Shown here in pieces: positions 9,634 to 18,752 of a DNA stretch of 64,000 nucleotides (the first letter of the stretch is position 1; each line of letters starts with the position of its first letter). This DNA comes from Thalassobacillus pellis (GTDB lineage Bacteria > Bacillota > Bacilli > Bacillales > Halobacillaceae). The stretch lies in contig NZ_JAFBDO010000002.1 of NCBI RefSeq assembly GCF_016908295.1, positions 186,001 to 250,000 of the forward strand. Direction: 5' to 3'. The position numbers were made by a program, and so were the translations under genes. The notes below the pieces were generated by a model. The model was not told where the DNA came from. It worked only from the letters and a program-made list of their open reading frames with translations, and made no database searches.

Positions 9634-9889
9634 CGTTGGTACACTAGTAGAGCTGTAATGATAAGCGCTGATTTCCAACTCCTCCAATTGTGATAAGATC
9701 TTCAGAAAAACCAATCGATTCCCGCTGACACTATTAGAAAGCAGCACTTATCAGGAATTGCCGAATGCGTAAAGTCATGATTCTTACCTATAAGTTTCAT
9801 TTTTGGGACATGCTCTTATTCTTTTTACTATTCAAAAAGCATTCTTTTCTAGTAAAATGGGTATGTTATGGAAAGGATAGTGATGTGAC
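9634..9889. other. Intergenic region with a spaced inverted repeat
   Basis: About 256 bases with no convincing gene. TGATAAGCGCTG (9659-9670) is repeated inverted as CAGCACTTATCA (9742-9753), one mismatch, about 70 bases apart. The short open frame at 9765-9953 lacks an RBS and runs into ypiF. The ypiF promoter must lie in the AT-rich end but I cannot place it firmly. Confidence 0.4.
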
Positions 9890-10345
9890 GTGCAATGGAA
9901 CAAAGAAGACATTTCTTTATTTATGGGTGCTAAGGAATACATCGACACTCTGATCGTACCTTTGATCCCCTTTGATCCATCTGTCGAGCATGGGCTAAAA
10001 GAGCAGGCGTTCCAAAGTGAACTGCTCGGATTGTTCATGAGAGAAATCGATAAAGAGTTCAAAGGACGGGTGCTGCTTTCACCAGAATACTATTACATAG
10101 AGGACAATAGAGAACAGGAAATCCCTCGAATCAACAGCTGGTGTGAAAAATTCCAGCAGCAGCCATTCGAACACCTCTTTCTCTTCACCTTCGATGTAAA
10201 ATGGAAGCGACTGGACAAAGATCTTACAGGAGAATTAATCTGGCTTCCCGGCAGGAAGAACGGAAGCTTGCAGTCCTCAGAAACGATATCTTTTGTCAAG
10301 GAACAAACTTCACAAATCACTGAAATGATAAGGTCTTATTGGTAA
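9890..10345 (+). CDS. ypiF: YpiF (DUF2487 family)
   Basis: 151 aa, cytosolic, function unknown. It starts at GTG (MQWNKEDISLF), with a weak GAAAGG 13 bases upstream. In B. subtilis ypiF also lies directly before qcrA. Moderate confidence in the start; the family identity rests on position and the DUF2487-like opening. Confidence 0.8.
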   Translation: MQWNKEDISLFMGAKEYIDTLIVPLIPFDPSVEHGLKEQAFQSELLGLFMREIDKEFKGRVLLSPEYYYIEDNREQEIPRINSWCEKFQQQPFEHLFLFTFDVKWKRLDKDLTGELIWLPGRKNGSLQSSETISFVKEQTSQITEMIRSYW

Positions 10346-10376
10346 TTTAAAAGTTTGTCGTTTACTCGATATTTTA

Positions 10377-10405
10377 TTGACCGGACAAACAGTTTGCGCT
10401 ATCAT
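10377..10405 (+). promoter_or_regulatory. SigA promoter of qcrABC
   Basis: -35 TTGACC (10377-10382), a 17-base spacer and -10 TATCAT (10400-10405). Transcription would begin about 65 bases before the qcrA start codon. Confidence 0.75.
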
Positions 10406-10475
10406 GGTAATGTCCTAGTAAACTGTGTGTAAATCATCCATATCCTATGGATTACAGCATAGAGGGGGGAAAATA

Positions 10476-10982
10476 ATGAGTAAAAAACAAGTATCCCGTC
10501 GTCAATTTTTGAACTACACATTGACTGGTGTAGGCGGTTTCATGGCTGCCGGCATGCTTGCTCCGATGGTCCGATTTGCAATTGATCCTGTGTTGAAGCC
10601 CTCAGCATCAGGGGAAATGCACCCTGTGGTGGAAGTAAGTAAAATTACAAACACCCCTCAACGGTTCGAATGGGAAGTCAAACAGCAAGATGCATGGTAT
10701 GAATCCATGGTTCAGAAGAGTGCCTGGGTTTATGTCGATAAAAATGATGAAATCGTAGCCCTATCACCAATCTGTACCCACCTCGGTTGTGTAGTTGACT
10801 GGAGTTCGAATGAACAGTATCCAGACCAGTTCTATTGCCCATGCCACGGTGGCCGTTACACAAAAGACGGGGTGAATGTCCCTGGAACTCCTCCAACTGC
10901 TCCATTGCCGATTTATGAGCATAAAGTGGAGGAAGACATGCTTTACCTGGGGAGAGCCCATGACAGAGGAGGAGGGGTTTAA
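10476..10982 (+). CDS. qcrA: Menaquinol:cytochrome c reductase, Rieske iron-sulfur subunit
   Basis: Electron carrier of the bc complex, on the outer face of the membrane. The frame extends upstream, but RBS AGAGGGGGGA points to ATG 10476, giving 168 aa. The N-terminus has a twin-arginine signal (SRRQFL) followed by a hydrophobic segment, so it is a likely Tat substrate. The 2Fe-2S ligand motifs are CTHLGC (100-105) and CPCHGG (121-126). First gene of qcrABC. Confidence 0.96.
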   Translation: MSKKQVSRRQFLNYTLTGVGGFMAAGMLAPMVRFAIDPVLKPSASGEMHPVVEVSKITNTPQRFEWEVKQQDAWYESMVQKSAWVYVDKNDEIVALSPICTHLGCVVDWSSNEQYPDQFYCPCHGGRYTKDGVNVPGTPPTAPLPIYEHKVEEDMLYLGRAHDRGGGV

Positions 10983-10984
10983 TC

Positions 10985-11659
10985 ATGCTTCAGAAAATTT
11001 ATGATTGGGTAGATGAGCGCATGGATATCACACCATTATGGCGTGATATCGCTGATCACGAAGTCCCAGAACATGTCAACCCCGCACATCACTTTTCAGC
11101 ATTCGTGTACTGTTTCGGCGGTTTGACATTTTTTGTAACAGTCATCCAGGTTTTATCCGGCATGTTCTTGACTATGTATTACGTGCCTGATATCGAAAAT
11201 GCATGGAAGTCTGTTTACTATCTGCAGAAAGAAGTTGCCCATGGACAAATTGTACGTGGGATGCACCACTGGGGTGCAAGCCTGGTAATAGTAATGTTGT
11301 TCCTACATACATTGCGCGTATTTTTCCAGGGAGCCTATAAGAAACCACGTGAACTGAACTGGGTCGTTGGTGTGCTATTATTTTTCGTCATGCTCGGTCT
11401 TGGTTTTACTGGATACTTGCTTCCTTGGGACAACAAAGCTTACTTTGCAACTCAGGTAGGTCTTGAGATTGCAGCCGCAACGCCATTTATTGGTGATCAG
11501 ATCCGTACTCTATTAGCTGGAGACCCTGAAATTGTAGGGGCACAGACACTGGCTCGTTTCTTCGCCATCCACGTCTTTTTCCTGCCAGCTGCATTGTTCG
11601 GCCTGATGGCTGCCCACTTCATCATGATTCGTAAGCAAGGTATTTCTGGACCACTATAA
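10985..11659 (+). CDS. qcrB: Menaquinol:cytochrome c reductase, cytochrome b6 subunit
   Basis: 224 aa, the short b6-type cytochrome b used by bacilli. About four transmembrane helices carry the heme-binding histidines (for example GMHHWGASLVIVMLFLHTLRVF and AIHVFFLPAALFGLMAAHF). Starts two bases after qcrA. Transfers electrons from menaquinol to the Rieske protein across the membrane. Confidence 0.96.
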   Translation: MLQKIYDWVDERMDITPLWRDIADHEVPEHVNPAHHFSAFVYCFGGLTFFVTVIQVLSGMFLTMYYVPDIENAWKSVYYLQKEVAHGQIVRGMHHWGASLVIVMLFLHTLRVFFQGAYKKPRELNWVVGVLLFFVMLGLGFTGYLLPWDNKAYFATQVGLEIAAATPFIGDQIRTLLAGDPEIVGAQTLARFFAIHVFFLPAALFGLMAAHFIMIRKQGISGPL

Positions 11660-11688
11660 GAACATGCATTTGAAAAGGAGGGAACGCT

Positions 11689-12531
11689 GTGCATAGGGGA
11701 AAAGGCATGAAGTTCGTCGGAGACTCACGTATACCGGCCGAACGCAAACCTAACATACCTAAGGACTATTCTGAATACCCGGGACGTACGGAAGCCTTCT
11801 GGCCAAACTTCCTGTTAAAGGAATGGCTTGTTGGAGCCGTGTTTTTGATCGGTTTCCTCGTCGCTACGGCCGCTCACCCGTCTCCGTTAGAGCAGCAGGC
11901 TGATCCGACAAACGCATCATATATCCCGTTGCCGGACTGGTATTTCCTATTTTTATATCAATTTTTGAAATATCAATATGCTGGTGGCGATTTTATTGTG
12001 CTTGGAGCGATTGTAATGCCTGGTCTGGCATTCGGTGCATTGCTTTTGGCTCCATTTTTGGACAGAGGCCCTGAACGTCGCCCGACACGCCGACCAATCG
12101 CAACTGGCTTGATGCTTTTGGGTGTTATTGCTACTTTCTGGCTTACGTATGAATCCGTTTCCCATGTGGATTACGAACAACGTTCTGAGCAGTACGGTGT
12201 AAAAGAAGAAGGAGAAGGACCGGATATTAACACGGACCATCCTGGTTACGCCGTCTATGAAGCAAACTGTTTGAGTTGTCATGGGGATACATTACAAGGA
12301 CAAGGCAGCAACCCGTCACTATTGAAAACCGAAAAATCAGTCGAAGAAATTAAACATATTGCAAAAAATGGTATTGGTAATATGCCTTCAGGTGTATTTA
12401 ATGGCTCTGAGGAAGAATTACAGAAGCTTGCCGAATTTATTCACAGTGCTGCCACAGGCGGCGGTAAAGGTGGAGAAAAAGGCTCTGGAGGCGAGGGTGA
12501 AGGTGGATCTGATTCAGGTTCAGGCCATTAA
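11689..12531 (+). CDS. qcrC: Menaquinol:cytochrome c reductase, subunit IV fused to cytochrome c
   Basis: 280 aa, GTG start behind a strong AAGGAGGG. The N-terminal part is subunit IV with the PLPDWYFLFLYQFLKY quinone-site motif and membrane helices. The C-terminal part is a cytochrome c with heme motif CLSCH (194-198) and an axial methionine in IGNMPSG. The last about 25 residues are a Gly/Glu/Ser-rich tail. This fusion is typical of Bacillus bc complexes. Confidence 0.95.
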   Translation: MHRGKGMKFVGDSRIPAERKPNIPKDYSEYPGRTEAFWPNFLLKEWLVGAVFLIGFLVATAAHPSPLEQQADPTNASYIPLPDWYFLFLYQFLKYQYAGGDFIVLGAIVMPGLAFGALLLAPFLDRGPERRPTRRPIATGLMLLGVIATFWLTYESVSHVDYEQRSEQYGVKEEGEGPDINTDHPGYAVYEANCLSCHGDTLQGQGSNPSLLKTEKSVEEIKHIAKNGIGNMPSGVFNGSEEELQKLAEFIHSAATGGGKGGEKGSGGEGEGGSDSGSGH

Positions 12532-12554
12532 TCCGTTACTATATATCCATTCAG

Positions 12555-12596
12555 GAAGCCGCGCTAAAAGTAGCGCGGCTTCTCTTGTATTTTTTA
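12555..12596 (+). terminator. Rho-independent terminator of qcrABC
   Basis: GC-rich perfect 12-bp stem, GAAGCCGCGCTA with TAGCGCGGCTTC, loop AAAG, then a T-rich tail. Confidence 0.9.
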
Positions 12597-12612
12597 TTGA
12601 TGAGGTGGGATC

Positions 12613-13203
12613 ATGTTATCTTATTTTTTGAATAGCCGTATAATTCTGATGATGCTTTTCATCATCAATCTCGCTGGCAGTGTTTACGGATATATCTGGT
12701 ATGGATATCAATTGGAGATAACTGAAGCGAAATATCTTATTTTTGTCCCTGACAGTCCGACTGCGAGCCTTTTTTTCACCATATTTTTAGGTTTCTACCT
12801 TTTCGGAAAGCATGTACCTTATATCAGTGCTTTGGCTATGGTAACCTTGTTCAAATATGGCACATGGGCTGTGGCTATGAATATTCTGACTTTAATAGTT
12901 GAGGGCAGTTTACATTGGACCGGCTATATGCTGATTATTTCCCATGGTGCCATGGCCATCCAGGGTTTATTGTACGCTCCCTATTATCGTTTACAACTTC
13001 GGCATCTGGTTTTCGCTGCTGTCTGGACCCTCCATAATGATGTTATTGATTACGTTTTCGAACAGATGCCGATTTACGGTCCGTTAATGGAATACCTGAA
13101 TCCCATTGGGTATTTTACTTTCTGGCTGAGTATGGTAAGTATTGCAGTTACCTATTACCTTGCTATCCGTCCCAGACTCCACATCAAGTATACGCCTTCA
13201 TAG
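12613..13203 (+). CDS. ypjA: YpjA, DUF1405 membrane protein
   Basis: 196 aa integral membrane protein with five to six hydrophobic helices (first at about residues 12-33). Function unknown. RBS GAGGTGGG before the ATG. As in B. subtilis it follows qcrC and precedes ypjB, but here a terminator stands between qcrC and ypjA, so it needs its own promoter or readthrough. Confidence 0.88.
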   Translation: MLSYFLNSRIILMMLFIINLAGSVYGYIWYGYQLEITEAKYLIFVPDSPTASLFFTIFLGFYLFGKHVPYISALAMVTLFKYGTWAVAMNILTLIVEGSLHWTGYMLIISHGAMAIQGLLYAPYYRLQLRHLVFAAVWTLHNDVIDYVFEQMPIYGPLMEYLNPIGYFTFWLSMVSIAVTYYLAIRPRLHIKYTPS

Positions 13204-13262
13204 GTCTAAACTTGTCCTTCTCCTCATAAAATGGTTAGAGAACATAGGGGAGAGGTGACATT

Positions 13263-14003
13263 ATGTTGCGCAGAATTACCATCTTGATGCTTGTCTTCCT
13301 TTTCATGGTTTCCTGGCATCGGGTGGAAGCCAAGCCGGTTCCCGGCTATCTGACACAATTTGTAGAGGAGTATTATTCGGCAGTGAAAGATGGCGATTTG
13401 ACACTTTCCTATAATTTACTTCGATACAATGAAAAGGGTTTGGAAGAATATATACAAGAGCACCAGCCAATGTATATGGAGAAGTTCTTAGAGCTAAAGA
13501 ACAAAATAGTCAGGCAGAAGGGAAGTTTAAAGGGAAAAACAGGTACAGGCCACTCACAAATGGTGTTGCTGCTCGATGTCCTGATACATGAAGACGCACG
13601 TTATTTCCAACATGAAAAAAATCGACTGGCAGAAGTGATCGACCAATATCATAACAGCATAGTCCCAAGTGCTTCCCTGGATGTAACTTCCATTATTAGT
13701 AATTGGGAAATTATGCTTCCAGCTGCGGAAATTGTATTCACAAAGGAAGTTTACGATCAATTTGAAACCTATTATCAGATGCTCGTAAAATCCGATACTC
13801 CCGCAGAAATCGAAAGAACACTGAGTTTATCCCTGGAGTTGATGTCTAAAAATGCACCGGATTCGAAAGTTTTCGAGCTGGATGCATTGCTATGGACAAT
13901 TATAATTGTAGGCGGATGCATCATAGTTACGTTATCTTATGTAGGTTATAAGAAATACCAAGCTGAAAAGCAAAAAGCCCTTTACAAAAAATTAAATAGT
14001 TGA
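13263..14003 (+). CDS. ypjB: Sporulation-associated protein YpjB
   Basis: 246 aa. N-terminal signal peptide (about 1-23, cut near VEAKP), an extracellular mostly helical region, and one C-terminal transmembrane helix at about 210-230 followed by a lysine-rich tail. Its B. subtilis counterpart is annotated as a sporulation protein. RBS GGAGAGGTG. Confidence 0.85.
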   Translation: MLRRITILMLVFLFMVSWHRVEAKPVPGYLTQFVEEYYSAVKDGDLTLSYNLLRYNEKGLEEYIQEHQPMYMEKFLELKNKIVRQKGSLKGKTGTGHSQMVLLLDVLIHEDARYFQHEKNRLAEVIDQYHNSIVPSASLDVTSIISNWEIMLPAAEIVFTKEVYDQFETYYQMLVKSDTPAEIERTLSLSLELMSKNAPDSKVFELDALLWTIIIVGGCIIVTLSYVGYKKYQAEKQKALYKKLNS

Positions 14004-14076
14004 TTTTTGAGGGAAGATTGACTAAAATTGACCTTAAGAAAGAGTATTTTAAACAACATAGACGGAGGAATGGAAA

Positions 14077-14760
14077 ATGGGTTTAGGTTCATATTTGGTT
14101 TATATTGCCCTCTTGTTGATTATTCCACTCTGGGCCCAGTCAAGAGTGAAAAGTACCTATAAGAAGTATTCAAAGGTAGCGACATCTTCCTATATGACAG
14201 GAGCCGAGGTTGCTCGCAAAATCCTTGATGAGAACGGTTTATATAATGTTAGCATTGAAGAGACTCGAGGAAAGCTGTCTGATCACTACGATCCCAGAAA
14301 AAAAGTTGTCCGCTTATCTACTGATAACTATCATGGACATTCAATGGCTGCTTCCGCAGTAGCCGCCCATGAGGTAGGACATGCGATCCAGGATGCACAG
14401 GATTATGCCTTCCTTCGATTTCGACATGCGCTGGTGCCTGTAGCAAGTTTTGGTTCAAATGCTTCAATTTTCCTGATTATTGGAGGAGCACTTTTAGGTT
14501 ATTCCGGATTATTCCTTCTGGGTATCATTTTCTTTGCAGCTGCAGTATTGTTCCAATTGATCACCTTGCCTGTTGAATTTGATGCCTCTAACCGCGCTAT
14601 GGCGCAAATGGTTTCTTCAGGAGTAATTCGAAATAATGAAGAACGGTCAACAAAGAAAGTTCTGAACGCTGCCGCTTTGACTTACGTAGCAGCTGCACTA
14701 GTTGCATTAGCTGAATTGATCCGTTTCATTCTGATGTTTGTCGGTATGAATGAGGATTAA
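14077..14760 (+). CDS. yugP: YugP-type membrane zinc metallopeptidase
   Basis: 227 aa with an N-terminal membrane helix, the zinc motif HEVGH (98-102), and two to three C-terminal helices. The length and the PVEFDASNRAM segment fit the YugP (neutral zinc metallopeptidase 2) family. RBS GGAGG. In B. subtilis yugP lies elsewhere, so its place between ypjB and ypjC is a local difference. Substrate unknown. Confidence 0.88.
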   Translation: MGLGSYLVYIALLLIIPLWAQSRVKSTYKKYSKVATSSYMTGAEVARKILDENGLYNVSIEETRGKLSDHYDPRKKVVRLSTDNYHGHSMAASAVAAHEVGHAIQDAQDYAFLRFRHALVPVASFGSNASIFLIIGGALLGYSGLFLLGIIFFAAAVLFQLITLPVEFDASNRAMAQMVSSGVIRNNEERSTKKVLNAAALTYVAAALVALAELIRFILMFVGMNED

Positions 14761-14792
14761 ACAAAGCAATAGTCGCCTTTTATAGGTTGTTT

Positions 14793-14826
14793 AAAGCTGT
14801 CGGGAAAGTTCTCGACAGCTTTTTTT
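14793..14826 (+). terminator. Rho-independent terminator after yugP
   Basis: AAAGCTGTCG pairs with CGACAGCTTT and is followed by a T run. Confidence 0.85.
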
Positions 14827-14874
14827 GTTCTAAAAAATGAAGGTTGTGAATTGACCTCGACAGCAGGTTACTTT

Positions 14875-14980
14875 CAGCTCCAGCACTTCCCCCCTCGAGC
14901 TCTTAAGCCATCCTCTCTGTGACGAAGACCATCAAGGCGAGGCTTGGCTTAAGCTGGCGGGGGGTGAGCAAGGCGCTTCC
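14875..14980. repeat. Interspersed palindromic repeat, copy A
   Basis: About 106 bp bounded by CAGCTCCAGC and GGCGCTTCC, with internal TCTTAAGCCA and TTGGCTTAAG arms that can fold back on each other. Closely related copies lie at 50715-50795 and 50803-50914. I recall similar elements being frequent between genes in Bacillaceae. No transposase is present. Confidence 0.75.
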
Positions 14981-15002
14981 ACAATTGTTCTGCTTGCTAG
15001 AT

Positions 15003-15878
15003 TTATTCGTGCAGTGGGTTTTTATTTTCGTCAAGGGTAAACCCTTCGCCCAGTACATCATGGACTGTACTCATGGCAACGAAAGCGTGGGGATCAATTG
15101 AATCGATGACTGTTTTCAAACGGACTATTTCGTTCTTGCCTACTACACAGTACAAAACGTCTCTTCTCTTTCCTGTATAGGATCCTTTTCCTTGAAGGAC
15201 GGTAACCCCACGGTCCATTTCCTCCATGATTCTTGCCGAAATGGCCTCACTTTTTTCCGAGATGATAGTAGCACCCCTGGCAGCATAGGCCCCTTCCTGA
15301 ATGAAATCGATTACTCTAGCAGCAATGAACACAGCGACCAGGGTATACATACCTTGAATGTAGTTTAAATAAGTAATGATGGAGGTGAATATAACCGCTG
15401 CATCAAACAGAAACATAGCCCTGCCCATTGACCATCCCCAATATTTATGGATCAGGCGTGCAATAATGTCGATTCCTCCGGTTGTCCCTCCATAACGGAA
15501 GATAATGCCCAATCCCACTCCAACGAAAACTCCGGCAAATAATGCTGCAAGTGTCATATCATTTTGAAGACCAATATCAAATGTGTAAATCTGAAAAACC
15601 CATAGGAAAAGGGAAACAGCGAAGATGCCAATTAATGAATAAAAAAAGGTACTCCGGCCAAGCATCCTCCAGCCGATTATTAGCACAGGAACATTCAACA
15701 CGATGTTCATCACACCAGGATCCCAATCAAACAGGAAAAGTAATAGCAGTGTAATTCCAGTAAATCCACCTTCGCCCAGATGGTTCTGGATATTAAAGTG
15801 AACAAGCCCGAAAGAAAAAATGGCTGACCCTATCAGTATGAAACATATATTTTTGAATTTTAATCTTAACATTTTCAC
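15003..15878 (-). CDS. ypjC: YpjC, YitT-family (DUF161/DUF2179) membrane protein
   Basis: Integral membrane protein of the UPF0750/YitT family: about five hydrophobic helices, then a cytosolic DUF2179 domain from about residue 205 (MDRGVTVLQGKGSYTG). The frame is open to 15977, but RBS GGGGAGGG selects GTG 15878, giving 291 aa as in B. subtilis YpjC (about 290). It is transcribed opposite to its neighbours. Function unknown. Confidence 0.88.
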   Translation of the reverse strand: MKMLRLKFKNICFILIGSAIFSFGLVHFNIQNHLGEGGFTGITLLLLFLFDWDPGVMNIVLNVPVLIIGWRMLGRSTFFYSLIGIFAVSLFLWVFQIYTFDIGLQNDMTLAALFAGVFVGVGLGIIFRYGGTTGGIDIIARLIHKYWGWSMGRAMFLFDAAVIFTSIITYLNYIQGMYTLVAVFIAARVIDFIQEGAYAARGATIISEKSEAISARIMEEMDRGVTVLQGKGSYTGKRRDVLYCVVGKNEIVRLKTVIDSIDPHAFVAMSTVHDVLGEGFTLDENKNPLHE

Positions 15879-16038
15879 AGGTGATCCCTCCCCGAATAGT
15901 CCACGCATGTATTCCATTATAATCAACCGCCGACCAGGCGACAATACACTTGTTATTTCGAGTAAATAATTTGTCAAAGCAGATTGTTTTGGCTACCATT
16001 TAGGAAGACAGAATGAACGATAGGAGTGGATTGGTATA

Positions 16039-16386
16039 ATGACTGATAAACTTGAATATACGACAATGGAAATTCAGCAGCGCGTCGATCGTTACATATC
16101 ACAATTTAAAGAAGGCTATTTTTCTCCATTAAGTATGCTGGCAAGGCTGACAGAGGAAGTTGGTGAGATGGCTCGTGAAGTCAATCATCATTATGGTGAA
16201 AAGCCTAAGAAAAATACGGAACAGGAAAAAGCACTTGAGGAAGAGCTGGGTGATGTCCTGTTTGTATTAACCTGCTTTGCCAATTCCGTTGATATTGATC
16301 TATCTGATGCATTTGAACGCTCAATGGGAAAGATAGAAACGAGGGATAAGAATCGCTGGACTCCAAAAGAAGAAGGAGAGGGATAA
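16039..16386 (+). CDS. ypjD: MazG-like nucleotide pyrophosphohydrolase YpjD
   Basis: 115 aa. Carries the all-alpha NTP pyrophosphohydrolase motifs EEVGEMAREVNH and LEEELGDVLFVLTC, whose acidic residues bind magnesium. Probably a house-cleaning nucleotide hydrolase. RBS TAGGAGTGG. It precedes dapB by 3 bases and is probably the first gene of a long run to panD. Confidence 0.9.
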   Translation: MTDKLEYTTMEIQQRVDRYISQFKEGYFSPLSMLARLTEEVGEMAREVNHHYGEKPKKNTEQEKALEEELGDVLFVLTCFANSVDIDLSDAFERSMGKIETRDKNRWTPKEEGEG

Positions 16387-16389
16387 TTA

Positions 16390-17190
16390 ATGGAAATAAT
16401 AAAAGTAATTGTAGCCGGACCTCGTGGGAAAATGGGACGAGCTGCTTTAAATATGATTGCAGGATCCGATAATCTGCAGCTTGCTGCTTGTCTTGACAGG
16501 AAGTTCGGAGGTCACAGGGTATTGGATTTGGAGGATATGCCAACCTTAGATGCACTCATCTATGAAGACCCTGCTGTATGTTTTTCAGAAGTGGATGCGG
16601 ATGTATTGATTGACTTGACTACACCAGAAGTCGGTTACAAACATACGAAGCTTGCTCTTGAACATCATATAAGGCCAGTTATTGGTACGACCGGTTTTAC
16701 AGAGGAACAATTAACAGAACTTACACGGATGTCCGAAGAGAAACGGCTTGGAGGTGTGATTGCTCCGAATTTTGCTGTCGGGGCAGTATTAATGATGCAA
16801 TTTTCCAAATGGGCTGCGAAGCATTTCCCAAATGTTGAAATAATTGAACGGCATCATGACCAAAAGTTGGATGCTCCCTCAGGAACCGCCTATAAGACAG
16901 CTGAACTGATCCGTGAAGAGAGGGAACCAAGACAACAGGGACATCCAGACGAAAAAGAAACCTTACAGGGCGCCAGAGGAGCAGATAAGGATGGTATAAA
17001 AATCCATAGTGTCCGTCTTCCTGGACTTGTAGCACATCAGGAGGTTGTATTTGGTGGTACTGGAGAAACACTGACAATTCGTCATGATTCCATTAACCGT
17101 GAATCCTTTATGACTGGTGTGAAGTTGTCAGTGGAGACAGTAATGGGAATGGATGTTCTCGCATATGGATTGGAAAACATTTTAGAGTAG
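16390..17190 (+). CDS. dapB: 4-hydroxy-tetrahydrodipicolinate reductase
   Basis: NAD(P)H reductase of the lysine / meso-diaminopimelate pathway, which also feeds spore dipicolinate. 266 aa. N-terminal GPRGKMGRA nucleotide site (residues 10-18) and the catalytic [15 protein letters not shown] motif. RBS AAGGAGAGGG inside the end of ypjD. Confidence 0.96.
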   Translation: MEIIKVIVAGPRGKMGRAALNMIAGSDNLQLAACLDRKFGGHRVLDLEDMPTLDALIYEDPAVCFSEVDADVLIDLTTPEVGYKHTKLALEHHIRPVIGTTGFTEEQLTELTRMSEEKRLGGVIAPNFAVGAVLMMQFSKWAAKHFPNVEIIERHHDQKLDAPSGTAYKTAELIREEREPRQQGHPDEKETLQGARGADKDGIKIHSVRLPGLVAHQEVVFGGTGETLTIRHDSINRESFMTGVKLSVETVMGMDVLAYGLENILE

Positions 17191-17203
17191 GGGAGTAAAA
17201 TAC

Positions 17204-17617
17204 ATGAATATCGCAATGATTGCACATGATGAAAAGAAAGCTGAAATGCTCCAGTTCGTGCAAGCCTATGAGCCTATTTTTAAAAAACATAAACTATTTG
17301 CCACAGGCACGACTGGAAGTCGGATTCAGGAAGCAACCGGGGTGAAAGTTATCCGATTTCAATCTGGCCCGCTAGGCGGCGATCAGCAGATTGGTGCAAA
17401 AATTGCTGAAAACGACATGGATATCGTCATTTTCTTCAGGGATCCTCTTACAGCCCAGCCTCATGAACCTGATATCAGTGCACTAATGCGGCTATGTGAT
17501 GTCTATCAGGTCCCTTTAGCGACAAACATTGCAGCAGCTGAAATTCTGGTCAGGGCTATGGACCGAGGGGACCTTGATTGGAGAAAAATTATTAAGGACA
17601 GAAAAGAGCAAGGGTGA
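17204..17617 (+). CDS. mgsA: Methylglyoxal synthase
   Basis: Converts dihydroxyacetone phosphate to methylglyoxal. 137 aa, usual length. [18 protein letters not shown] and [15 protein letters not shown] motifs, with the catalytic aspartates, are intact. RBS GGGGAG. In B. subtilis bshB1 lies between mgsA and bshA; here bshA starts one base after the mgsA stop. Confidence 0.96.
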   Translation: MNIAMIAHDEKKAEMLQFVQAYEPIFKKHKLFATGTTGSRIQEATGVKVIRFQSGPLGGDQQIGAKIAENDMDIVIFFRDPLTAQPHEPDISALMRLCDVYQVPLATNIAAAEILVRAMDRGDLDWRKIIKDRKEQG

Positions 17618-17618
17618 T

Positions 17619-18752
17619 ATGGTGAAAAGAATAGGAATTACCTGTTATCCAACCGTCGGAGGTTCAGGAGTGATCGCGACAGAACTGGGAAAACTTCTCG
17701 CTGAAGAAGGTAATGAAATACATTTTATTACCTCCCAGCTCCCCTTCCGGTTAAACCGCATTTATTCTAATATTTTTTATCACGAAGTGGAGGTAACCAG
17801 CTACCCAGTCTTCAAGCATCCTCCTTATGATCTTGCCCTTGCCAATAAGATGGCGGAGGTCATCAACAGGCAAAAGTTAGATATACTGCATGTGCATTAC
17901 GCTATGCCTCATGCGGTCTGTGCTATTTTAGCTAAGCAAATGGCAGATCATGATGTGAAAATTATTACTACACTTCATGGAACCGATATCACTGTGCTCG
18001 GAATTGACCCGAGCATGAAAAATTTAATCAAGTTCGGAATTGAACAATCAGATAGTGTCACTGCTGTTTCCAAAAGCCTGGTTGATCAAACTCAGGAAAT
18101 GCTTACAATTGATAAAAATATGGAAGTCATTTATAACTTTGTTGATGAGAGAGAATATTATCGGCACTGTAATCAGGATTTAAAAAAGCAATACCATATC
18201 GAAGAGCACGAAAAAGTCATTATTCACATTTCCAATTTCAGAAAAGTAAAACGCGTGCAGGATGTGATATTGACCTTTAAAGAAATTCAGGAAAATTTAC
18301 CTGCGAAATTACTTCTCGTCGGAGATGGGCCTGAATTCTCAACCTGTTATCAAATGGTTCAGGAGTATGGTATGGAGGAGAACGTCAGGTTTTTAGGAAA
18401 GCAAGAAAATGTATCCGAGCTGCTGTCTATTTCAGATTTAAAGCTATTATTGTCTGAGAAGGAAAGTTTTGGTCTTGTACTTTTGGAAGCAATGGCATGT
18501 GGTGTACCATGCATCGGGACAAATGCTGGGGGCATACCAGAAGTCATCAGTGATGGTGAAACAGGTTTCATCACTGAAGTTGGTGATGTAAAAGCTACAA
18601 GTCAAAAAGCAATTCAATTATTAACTGACCGTGATCTCTGGCTCCGTTTTTCCAGGAGTGGAGAAGATAGAGTGAAACAAGAGTTTCAGTCAAAGCAGAT
18701 ATTGAAGCAATATGAAGCTTTATACGACAGGGTGTTGGGCCATGAAGTATGA
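17619..18752 (+). CDS. bshA: Bacillithiol glycosyltransferase BshA
   Basis: GT4-family enzyme joining GlcNAc to L-malate, first step of bacillithiol synthesis. The frame opens inside mgsA, but ATG 17619 gives 377 aa, matching B. subtilis. GGSG near the N-terminus and the sugar-nucleotide motif [14 protein letters not shown] are present. The deacetylase gene bshB1, usually next door, is absent from this window. Overlaps cca by 11 bases. Confidence 0.94.
   Translation: MVKRIGITCYPTVGGSGVIATELGKLLAEEGNEIHFITSQLPFRLNRIYSNIFYHEVEVTSYPVFKHPPYDLALANKMAEVINRQKLDILHVHYAMPHAVCAILAKQMADHDVKIITTLHGTDITVLGIDPSMKNLIKFGIEQSDSVTAVSKSLVDQTQEMLTIDKNMEVIYNFVDEREYYRHCNQDLKKQYHIEEHEKVIIHISNFRKVKRVQDVILTFKEIQENLPAKLLLVGDGPEFSTCYQMVQEYGMEENVRFLGKQENVSELLSISDLKLLLSEKESFGLVLLEAMACGVPCIGTNAGGIPEVISDGETGFITEVGDVKATSQKAIQLLTDRDLWLRFSRSGEDRVKQEFQSKQILKQYEALYDRVLGHEV

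Noticed and set aside
9765-9953. 62-codon frame before ypiF
   Set aside because: No RBS, overlaps ypiF, and the composition looks like AT-rich intergenic DNA.
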